Origin: Spirosoma linguale DSM 74
GTDB taxonomy: Bacteria; Bacteroidota; Bacteroidia; Cytophagales; Spirosomataceae
DNA: 64,000 nucleotides
NCBI GenBank assembly: GCA_000024525.1
Contig: CP001769.1
Span: 1,116,001 to 1,180,000 of the forward strand
Direction of reading: 5' to 3'
The stretch's first letter is position 1, and each line of letters opens with the position of its first letter. Made by a program: the position numbers and the translations under genes. Below the pieces are notes generated by a model. That model was given only the letters and a program-made list of their open reading frames with translations, had not been told where the DNA came from and did not search any database. This document shows, piece after piece, positions 51,844-59,352 of the stretch.

Positions 51844-54033
51844 ATGAATAAACGGCTGGTCAAGTTCGCAGAACAGGGAGTATTTGTTCTGGTCATCTTC
51901 ATTCTGTTCATCCTGCTTTTTAGTGACAGGATTGTTGTGCCTGTCTGGCTGCAACCTGTGGGACGTATGCACCCGCTGTTTCTTCATTTTCCCATTGTGA
52001 TTTTATTGCTGGCGATGGTTATGGAAGCCTTTCGCTTCCGAACTACAACGGCCGAAAATCGGGTGGAGGCTTCGGTTTTTTACCAGGACTTCCTGGCCAA
52101 TTTACTGCTCATTGGCACCCTGCTGGCTGGTCTTACGGTTATCATGGGGCTGTTCCTGGCGCAGGAAGACGGGTATTCCGGTCAGGTGTTATTTTGGCAT
52201 AAATGGTCGGGCGTTGGTATTTTCTTCGCATCGGCACTGGTGTACACCATCCGAAACAAAGTCTGGTATAACGCCCTGATTGCCCGGGTGGGAGCGCTCG
52301 CCACAATCGTTTGTCTGGTTGGCGCTGGGCATTACGGGGCAACGCTAACCCACGGCGACAATTTTCTCTTTGCGCCGATAAGTAATGAACTGAAACCAAC
52401 CCCCGTTTCGCTCGACCAGGCGCTGGTGTTCAACGATGTAATACAGCCGATTTTCGAGCAGAAATGCGTTAGCTGTCATAACCCCGGCAAATTGAAAGGG
52501 GAGCTGAATCTGACCAGCATGGAGTCGATACTGAAAGGTGGCAAAAGCGGTAAGTTATTTGTGGCCGGTCAGCCTGCGGTTAGTTTGCTGTTGCAGCGGA
52601 TTCACCTGCCATCCGACGAAAAAAAGCACATGCCACCGCTGGGAAAGAGCCAGCTTACACCCCAGGAAATGACCCTGCTGGCATTGTGGGTAAAAGGCCG
52701 CGCCGACTTTCAGAAGAGAGTGGTCGATTTACCCGCCACCGATTCGTTACGCTTCATCGCGTCGGCTCTGTTCAAACCCGTTCAGTCGGTTGAAACGTTT
52801 GAATTTGACGCTGCCGATGAGGAGACCGTTACGAAGCTGAACGACGATTACCGGACTGTTGCTCCGCTGGCGAAAGAGTCGCCCGCGCTGGCTGTCAATT
52901 TGTACAATCGAGCAGCTTACAAACCGGAGAAGCTCGACGAACTGGATGCCGTAAAAGAGCAGATCGTTTACCTGAACCTCAATAAAATGCCCGTGACCGA
53001 TGCGGCCCTGCGGCAAATTCGGAAGTTTGAAAATTTGCAAAAGCTGGATTTGAATTTTACGGATATTACGGGCAACGGCATAGCTGAACTTACCTCTCTG
53101 GACCACTTAAAGACGTTGTCGCTGGCGGGAACGAAGGTCACGTTCGCCGATCTACAAAAGCAGATTGGTGCGTTTAAATCCCTGAAAACCTTAGCTGTCT
53201 GGAACACAGCACTAACGCCTGCACAAATCACACAATTGCAAAAAGAGCACAAAAACATCCAGTTTATCGGTGGGTTCGATGGTACAGCCAGTGAGCCAAT
53301 CAAACTGAATCCGCCACAAATTAAAAACAGCTCTACCATCTTTAACAAGACGCTGGCTCTGCACTTAAAACACCCTATTCGGGATGTTCAGCTTCGTTTC
53401 ACTACCGACGGTAGCGAGCCCGACAGCATCCACTCACCTCTGTTTACGGGTCAGACGGTCCTGGATAAACCGACCGTGATTAAAGCCAAAGCCTATAAAC
53501 AGGGCTGGTTCAGTAGTGATGTGGCTACGTTTAGCTTTTATAAGGGTTCTTACATACCGGATAGCGTAAATTTATTATTGCCGCTTAATCCGGTTCATCA
53601 GGCCGATGGGGCACACACTTTTTTCGATGGTAAACTAGGCACCTTCAACGCCAATAGTCCGGCCTGGGCTAACAACTGGGCGGGGTTCCGAAAGAACGAA
53701 ATGGCGCTGGTGTCAGAATTCAAGAAGCCGGTTAGTGTAAGTTCGGTAGCTCTGCGGATCATGGTCGAGGAAGAAACGAGTATTTTCCCTCCAGGTCTGG
53801 TTGAAGTGTGGGGTGGACCCAGCCGCACGCAGATGAAACGACTTGGTACACTCAAACCTGATCTTCCGGCCAAAAAAAGTACCCACGAACTGAAAGCGAT
53901 CACCTGTACATTTCCCCCACACACTATTTCGTACCTGAAAATTGTGGCGTACCCGCTTAAACAAATCCCGGAATGGCACCCGAACAAAGGAAATACCGCC
54001 TTGTTGCTGGTAGATGAAGTATTCATCAATTAA
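51844..54033 (+). CDS. DUF2231-cytochrome c protein with leucine-rich, FN3-like and discoidin-like domains
   Basis: A 729-residue protein. The DUF2231-type membrane domain (~20-180) has GRMHPLFLHFP and GHYGATLTHGD, the same motifs as in the fusion at 43820. A planctomycete-type cytochrome c follows with C208VSCH212 and distal Met in KKHMPPLGK. Short leucine-rich repeats lie at ~375-470 (LQKLDLNFTDITGNGIAELT, LKTLSLAGTKVTFADLQ). A chitobiase C-terminal/FN3-like domain (~505-570; LRFTTDGSEPD) and a C-terminal beta-sandwich resembling discoidin domains complete it. The last three are binding modules, so it may hold a carbohydrate or protein partner near a membrane-bound haem centre. It closes the first block and precedes the second SusCD operon. 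Reaction unknown. Confidence 0.87.
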   Translation: MNKRLVKFAEQGVFVLVIFILFILLFSDRIVVPVWLQPVGRMHPLFLHFPIVILLLAMVMEAFRFRTTTAENRVEASVFYQDFLANLLLIGTLLAGLTVIMGLFLAQEDGYSGQVLFWHKWSGVGIFFASALVYTIRNKVWYNALIARVGALATIVCLVGAGHYGATLTHGDNFLFAPISNELKPTPVSLDQALVFNDVIQPIFEQKCVSCHNPGKLKGELNLTSMESILKGGKSGKLFVAGQPAVSLLLQRIHLPSDEKKHMPPLGKSQLTPQEMTLLALWVKGRADFQKRVVDLPATDSLRFIASALFKPVQSVETFEFDAADEETVTKLNDDYRTVAPLAKESPALAVNLYNRAAYKPEKLDELDAVKEQIVYLNLNKMPVTDAALRQIRKFENLQKLDLNFTDITGNGIAELTSLDHLKTLSLAGTKVTFADLQKQIGAFKSLKTLAVWNTALTPAQITQLQKEHKNIQFIGGFDGTASEPIKLNPPQIKNSSTIFNKTLALHLKHPIRDVQLRFTTDGSEPDSIHSPLFTGQTVLDKPTVIKAKAYKQGWFSSDVATFSFYKGSYIPDSVNLLLPLNPVHQADGAHTFFDGKLGTFNANSPAWANNWAGFRKNEMALVSEFKKPVSVSSVALRIMVEEETSIFPPGLVEVWGGPSRTQMKRLGTLKPDLPAKKSTHELKAITCTFPPHTISYLKIVAYPLKQIPEWHPNKGNTALLLVDEVFIN

Positions 54034-54171
54034 TCACGGTTTCTCGCGCTATATAAGAATTTATTGATTCGTATACTATCTGGTTCTGTAATCTCCTGCT
54101 GATTATCAGTAAGATAGGTTAGGGAGGTAATAAATGTAAACTATATTTTATAAAGATTACGCTCTTCTATG

Positions 54172-54218
54172 GGTATGTATGGGAAAGTGCGAGTAGGTTG
54201 AATATTAATATTTGACTA
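54172..54218 (+). promoter_or_regulatory. Two-part promoter motif of SusC gene 2
   Basis: GGTATGTATGGGAAAGTG, 16 bp, then TAATATTTGACTA, 61 bp before the SusC start. It matches the element at 38885-38931 in both parts and in spacing, implying common control of the two uptake operons. Confidence 0.65.
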
Positions 54219-54279
54219 TTCGATTGACTTTTTTTAAAATAGAGTCACCTTAAAAATCCTATTCCTTACTCCAAAAATC

Positions 54280-57200
54280 ATGAAGAGATTCTATTTATCT
54301 ATGGCTATGGCCATGGTGATTGCAGAGTCATTCGCAAGTTCTGCAAAACAACCTAATGGGGGCCTTTCTAAAGACGGGCGGTCTGTTAGTGCGCTGGTAG
54401 CTATCAACGCTCCGGATCGTTTGGCAGAGGCCGCGACGGACATTACCGTGTCAGGTAAAGTAATTGATGAGAAAGGTGATGGGTTGCCCGGCGTAAGTGT
54501 TGTTATAAAAGGGTCAACACAAGGGACAACTACAGACGGAACAGGAAGCTTTAAAATTTCCGTTCCCAACGCCAATTCAACGCTGGTTTTTAGCTTTGTC
54601 GGGTATGCGCGAAAAGAAGCCGTTGTGGGTGGCCAAACCACACTTACCGTAACACTAACGCCCGATGACCAAACCTTAAATGAAGTTGTGGTAGTTGGTT
54701 ATGGTAGCCAGTTAAAAAAGGAAATAACGGGGGCTGTTCAGACAGTAAGTGCCGCAGAAATCAAAGATCTTCCTGTTTCCCAGATTGGCCAGAAATTACA
54801 GGGCCGGCTGGCGGGTGTTCAAATCAACCAGGCTACTGGTAAGCCGGGTCAGGGAATAAGCATCCGTATTCGCGGTCAGGTATCCGTTTCGGCGGGTAGC
54901 GACCCGCTTTATGTAGTGGATGGTTTCCCCATAACGGGAAATATTGCCCAGCTTAACCCCGACGAAATCGAAGATCTTTCTGTGTTGAAAGACGCTGCTT
55001 CGACCTCGCTGTACGGTTCGCGGGCGGCCAACGGAGTTGTGCTGATTACCACTAAAAAAGGTAAGCCCGGTCAGACAAATATTAGCTTCAGCGCGTTTGC
55101 AGGTGTCCAGAAAGTTCCCATGCGAGGTCGCGTGAAGATGCTGGATGCCGTTCAGTTTGCCCAGTTCAAAAAGGAATATTACGAAGATCAGGGGCAAGCT
55201 GTGCCGGTTGAGTTCCAGAATCCGTCGCAGTACGAAGGTAAAAACAACGACTGGTATGATGCTTTGCTGCGGCAGGCACCTCTTCAGAGCTACAATCTGA
55301 GTATCTCTAACAATACAGGTAAGGCTAATACATCGTTGGTTGCCGGTATCTTCAATCAGGATGGGGTTGTACTGAACAATAAATACAAACGGTATTCACT
55401 GCGCCTGAACTCAAACTATAACCTGTCTGACCGCGTAACGATCGGCTTTAACGTGGCCCCTTCGTACGTGTACGACAATACCCCCCGGACGGATGGTGAC
55501 CGGGGAACCGGAATTCTGTTCAACGCCCTGCACACCTGGCCAGTAATGCCCATTTATGCCGCCAATGGTGAACTGACCAAGTTCAATACTTTTCCGGGTA
55601 GTACGGGTAATATTTTCCAGTATCCTAACTGGGTGCGGGCCGCTAATGAACTGGTCAATGAAACCAAGAACACAAACCTGCTGGCAAATGCGTATGTACA
55701 ATATCGGCCGATTACTGGGTTAACGTTACGGTCGACGATGAATATCGAGTATCAGAACTCTAAGTTCTTCTTCTTTAACCCGTCGACGGCTACGAGTGCC
55801 ATCAACGTGCCAATCCCAACAACGGCCGTTTCTATTCGGCAGGGGCTGGAGAACACATCCTGGCTGAACGAAAACCTGGCTACCTATACCCGCAGCTTTA
55901 ACGATCATAACTTTGAGTTGCTGGCTGGTTTTACCAACCAGTGGTATCGGCAGGAGTTCAACCGTATTCAGGCCGATACGTATGCCGATGATCGGCTTCC
56001 TACCATTCAGGGAGCACTCAACATCAACCGCGGTGGTACAAACAACGGTATCAACCAGTGGGCATTAACCTCCTATCTGTCTCGTCTGACCTATAATTAC
56101 AAAGGAAAATACCTGTTTACGGCAGCTGTCCGGTCTGATGGCTCGTCCCGATTTGGCGCGAACAATCAGTACGGTACATTCCCGTCGGCTTCGGTAGGTT
56201 GGGTACTTTCTGATGAAAACTTCATGAAAACAGTTATGCCTGTTTCGTTTGCTAAGGTTCGGGCTAGCTACGGCGTAATTGGTAACAATAACATTGGTAA
56301 CTACACCTCCTACGCCCTGGTGAACAACACTACAAACGCCGTGTTCGGTAGCACGGTTGCTACGGGAGCGGTCGTTCGATCGTTGGCTAATCCAAATCTG
56401 GGCTGGGAAACGACCAAACAATTTGATATAGGGCTTGACCTGGGTCTGTTGAACGACCGTATCCAGTTCATTTACGATTTCTACACGAAGCGGACAACCA
56501 ATCTGCTTTACGCTGTACAAATTCCGCAGGAGTCGGGTTTCACAAACTTCAATGACAACATTGGCGAAATCAAGTTCTGGGGCCATGAATTCTCGCTGAC
56601 AACCAAAAACACGACGGGTCGGCTGAAATGGAATACCAATGCGAACATCTCGTTCAACCGCAATCTGGTTGTGGCGCTGGCTCCGGGTATTGACCGGGTG
56701 TATGGTTCGTTCCACATTACGCAGGTGGGTAAGCCCTTTGGCCAGTTCTATGGTCTGATCAAAGAAGGATACTATCAGAGTGCTGAAGAACTCCGATCAT
56801 CACCGATCATTCCGGGCCGTTCAGCCATTGGCACCATCAAAATGAAAGATGTGAACGGCGACGGTGTGATTACCTACGGTGGTGATGCCGATGATCGCAC
56901 CATAATTGGTAGCCCATTCCCAAAATTCACCTACGGTATTACCAACGACCTGAAATACGGCAACTTTGATTTCTCAATTACGGGCTCTGGTTCGTATGGC
57001 AATCAGTTATGGGTTCGCCATTTGTACAGCACCGCCAACCTGGACGCTGTATTTAACATGGTTGAGGGTGTAAAGGACCGTTTCCGCGTTCAAAACGTCG
57101 TGACGAATGGTGTTGGTGTGGCTACTAAAGTAATAACACCAGGAGCCGGTCAGTTTGGCGCAACCAACAATGGCGGGAACTTTACGGGTATTGAGCGTGA

Positions 57201-57483
57201 CTGGAACAGTACGCAATTCCTGGCTGATGCCTCTTTCTTTACCATCAAAAATATAACGCTTGGCTATAACATTGGAGCAGTCAATAAGCTCTTCAAGTCG
57301 GCACGTTTATATGCTTCGGCTCAGCAGGTCTATATATTCACGAAATACTGGGGTGGTCCAAACCCGGAGACCAGCGGCAACGGAGCTGGCGATGGTGACG
57401 GTGGTAACCTAAGCCAGGGAGTTGACTTCTCGAACTATCCGGTTCCACGTACCTACACACTTGGCGTTAACCTGAACTTTTAA
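54280..57483 (+). CDS. SusC/RagA-family TonB-dependent outer-membrane transporter
   Basis: A 1067-residue protein with a signal peptide (MKRFYLSMAMAMVIAESFASS). The carboxypeptidase-regulatory-like domain includes VSGKVIDEKGDGLPGVSVV and LVFSFVGYARKEA. The TonB-box region is NEVVVVGYGSQ. The plug contains LQGRLAGVQINQATGKPGQG, DPLYVVDGFPI and DAASTSLYGSRAANGVVLIT, and the barrel ends TYTLGVNLNF. The N-terminal domain is close to that of the first SusC, but the plug and barrel differ, so the ligand is probably different or a variant. It is followed 88 bp later by a SusD-like gene and has the same promoter motif as the first SusC. Confidence 0.96.
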   Translation: MKRFYLSMAMAMVIAESFASSAKQPNGGLSKDGRSVSALVAINAPDRLAEAATDITVSGKVIDEKGDGLPGVSVVIKGSTQGTTTDGTGSFKISVPNANSTLVFSFVGYARKEAVVGGQTTLTVTLTPDDQTLNEVVVVGYGSQLKKEITGAVQTVSAAEIKDLPVSQIGQKLQGRLAGVQINQATGKPGQGISIRIRGQVSVSAGSDPLYVVDGFPITGNIAQLNPDEIEDLSVLKDAASTSLYGSRAANGVVLITTKKGKPGQTNISFSAFAGVQKVPMRGRVKMLDAVQFAQFKKEYYEDQGQAVPVEFQNPSQYEGKNNDWYDALLRQAPLQSYNLSISNNTGKANTSLVAGIFNQDGVVLNNKYKRYSLRLNSNYNLSDRVTIGFNVAPSYVYDNTPRTDGDRGTGILFNALHTWPVMPIYAANGELTKFNTFPGSTGNIFQYPNWVRAANELVNETKNTNLLANAYVQYRPITGLTLRSTMNIEYQNSKFFFFNPSTATSAINVPIPTTAVSIRQGLENTSWLNENLATYTRSFNDHNFELLAGFTNQWYRQEFNRIQADTYADDRLPTIQGALNINRGGTNNGINQWALTSYLSRLTYNYKGKYLFTAAVRSDGSSRFGANNQYGTFPSASVGWVLSDENFMKTVMPVSFAKVRASYGVIGNNNIGNYTSYALVNNTTNAVFGSTVATGAVVRSLANPNLGWETTKQFDIGLDLGLLNDRIQFIYDFYTKRTTNLLYAVQIPQESGFTNFNDNIGEIKFWGHEFSLTTKNTTGRLKWNTNANISFNRNLVVALAPGIDRVYGSFHITQVGKPFGQFYGLIKEGYYQSAEELRSSPIIPGRSAIGTIKMKDVNGDGVITYGGDADDRTIIGSPFPKFTYGITNDLKYGNFDFSITGSGSYGNQLWVRHLYSTANLDAVFNMVEGVKDRFRVQNVVTNGVGVATKVITPGAGQFGATNNGGNFTGIERDWNSTQFLADASFFTIKNITLGYNIGAVNKLFKSARLYASAQQVYIFTKYWGGPNPETSGNGAGDGDGGNLSQGVDFSNYPVPRTYTLGVNLNF

Positions 57484-57571
57484 TTCATCGTCATAGAATC
57501 GTTAATGGTTGTCATTTATCGAGTGACAATGCAATAACCATCAGATGGCCTATAAACTCATTTCGAACCAT

Positions 57572-59089
57572 ATGACACGTAAATACATTGCGACCTGGCT
57601 TTTAGCAATTGCCTTAACCGGTTGCAGCAAAGATTTCCTGACTGTAGTTCCCGAAACAGAGCTGAGTTCGGCAACATTTTTCAAGACTGAAGCCGATTTT
57701 CAGCAGGCTGTCAATGGAGCTTATGTACCCCTTCGGCAAATGTTTAACGAGCGGGCCTGGGTGTTGGAGGAGATGCACTCCGACAATACGTATTATGCCC
57801 GTAACACGCTCTACGGGGCTGTTGACCCAACTGAAAACGTAGCTGATTTTGCCGTTCCAACGGCCAACGGAGTTACCGCCAATGACAACGTATTGGTACA
57901 GTACCGGCTGAATTATGTGATAATTGCCCGGGCCAATCAAATTCTGTCGCTTATCGACGGCAATGGCGTAACGTTCAGTTCAGAAGCATTGAAAAATAAT
58001 CTGAAAGGACAGGCCTTGTTTCTGAGAGCCTTCGCCTATTTTGACTTGGTGCGCCTGTTTGGCAAAGTCCCGTTGCATTTGGTGCCGGTTACCGGTCGTG
58101 AAGACGCAGCTCTGCCTTTGGCTACAACAGATGCTCTTTATGCGCAGATCGAAAAAGATGCCTTAGCGGCCAGTACTGCCTTGCCGAACAAAGCTACTCA
58201 GCAAGATGGACGGGCTACATCGGGAGCGGCTAAAGTCCTGCTGGCGAATCTGTACATTACACAGAAAAAATGGGCGCAGGCTGAAACACTGCTGAAAGCG
58301 GTAGTCGCTAATGATGGCTATATATTGATGCCCGATTATAACGATGCGTTTTCGTTTACCAGCGCGAACAAGAACAACAAGGAGTCTGTGTTCGAGATTC
58401 AGTACATGGAAGGTTCGGCTGGGTATAACGGTAACCAGATTTACCGCTTTATTCCATCTCCCATAACGGCTACGGAGATTGCCCCTCTTACCGGCACATC
58501 GAACCCGCAGCCTACGTCGCAGGAGAGTAACAACATTCCGACGCCGGATCTTATTGCCGCTTATGAACCCGGCGATAAGCGGAAGGATATTTCTATCGGG
58601 TACGTTACGTTGAGTGGTAGCCTACGCGCCGATAAAACGTATCCGTATATCAAAAAATACGCTCGCCCTCACTCGCAGCACAACAATACCGGTCAGAACT
58701 GGCCTGTCTATCGCTACGCCGAAGTGCTGCTATTCCTGGCAGAATCGCTAAATGAGCAGGGCAAAACGGGTGAGGCTGCTCCCTATATCAATCAGGTACG
58801 TGCTCGTGCAGGTCTAGCCGCTACAACGGCATCGTCGCAGACCGATATGCGGGAGGCTATTTTCAGAGAACGGCGCGTTGAGCTGGCTTTCGAGAATAAG
58901 CGTTGGTTTGACCTGACCAGAACGGGTCGTGTAAAGGAGATTATTGGTGCCTACGGCGCGAAGGTAAAAGCCAACCCGGCTGCGTATTACTTCCCAGCTG
59001 GAGCGGTTCCGCCACCGAATGCCTTCACCGTTTTGGACGATTATTACGGACTGCCAGCGGTTGAAGCGGCTTTGACTCCGAATTTCTAA
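57572..59089 (+). CDS. SusD/RagB-family outer-membrane lipoprotein
   Basis: A 505-residue lipoprotein (lipobox LTGC18; ATG 57572 chosen over 57545 because it gives a proper lipoprotein signal). SusD features are FQQAVNGAYVPLRQMF, LKGQALFLRAFAYFDLVRLFG, RYAEVLLFLAESLNEQGK and RERRVELAFENKRWFDLTR. It is the surface ligand-binding partner of the SusC encoded just upstream. A strong terminator (59101-59130) follows, so it ends the operon. Confidence 0.96.
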   Translation: MTRKYIATWLLAIALTGCSKDFLTVVPETELSSATFFKTEADFQQAVNGAYVPLRQMFNERAWVLEEMHSDNTYYARNTLYGAVDPTENVADFAVPTANGVTANDNVLVQYRLNYVIIARANQILSLIDGNGVTFSSEALKNNLKGQALFLRAFAYFDLVRLFGKVPLHLVPVTGREDAALPLATTDALYAQIEKDALAASTALPNKATQQDGRATSGAAKVLLANLYITQKKWAQAETLLKAVVANDGYILMPDYNDAFSFTSANKNNKESVFEIQYMEGSAGYNGNQIYRFIPSPITATEIAPLTGTSNPQPTSQESNNIPTPDLIAAYEPGDKRKDISIGYVTLSGSLRADKTYPYIKKYARPHSQHNNTGQNWPVYRYAEVLLFLAESLNEQGKTGEAAPYINQVRARAGLAATTASSQTDMREAIFRERRVELAFENKRWFDLTRTGRVKEIIGAYGAKVKANPAAYYFPAGAVPPPNAFTVLDDYYGLPAVEAALTPNF

Positions 59090-59100
59090 TAATTAATCCA

Positions 59101-59130
59101 TTGAGTTGGCGTTTACAAACGCCAACTCAA
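59101..59130 (+). terminator. Intrinsic terminator of SusCD operon 2
   Basis: Perfect 14-bp arms (TTGAGTTGGCGTTT and its complement) separated by 2 nt, 11 bp after the SusD stop. A T5 run follows 8 bases beyond the stem. Confidence 0.8.
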
Positions 59131-59352
59131 TACAAGTCTTTTTGCTTTGAATACCAAGGTTGGTGATTCTGATTACCTAGAAGCAGAATCGGTTTCGGCT
59201 CTGCTTCTTTTCTTTCTTTTTCTATCAACCCCGCTGCGGTATATCATCAGAAATCAACGCTTTAGTAAACGTAGCCTGAAGCTGTAAGAACAGTGAGCAG
59301 GTCATATAGTGCGCCAGAATAGGCATCGATGTTAACTTACTCAATAGGAAGC

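Noticed and set aside
57545..57571. Upstream start for the second SusD
   Set aside because: It adds nine residues before the lipoprotein signal; the ATG at 57572 gives a normal signal with the lipobox Cys at 18.
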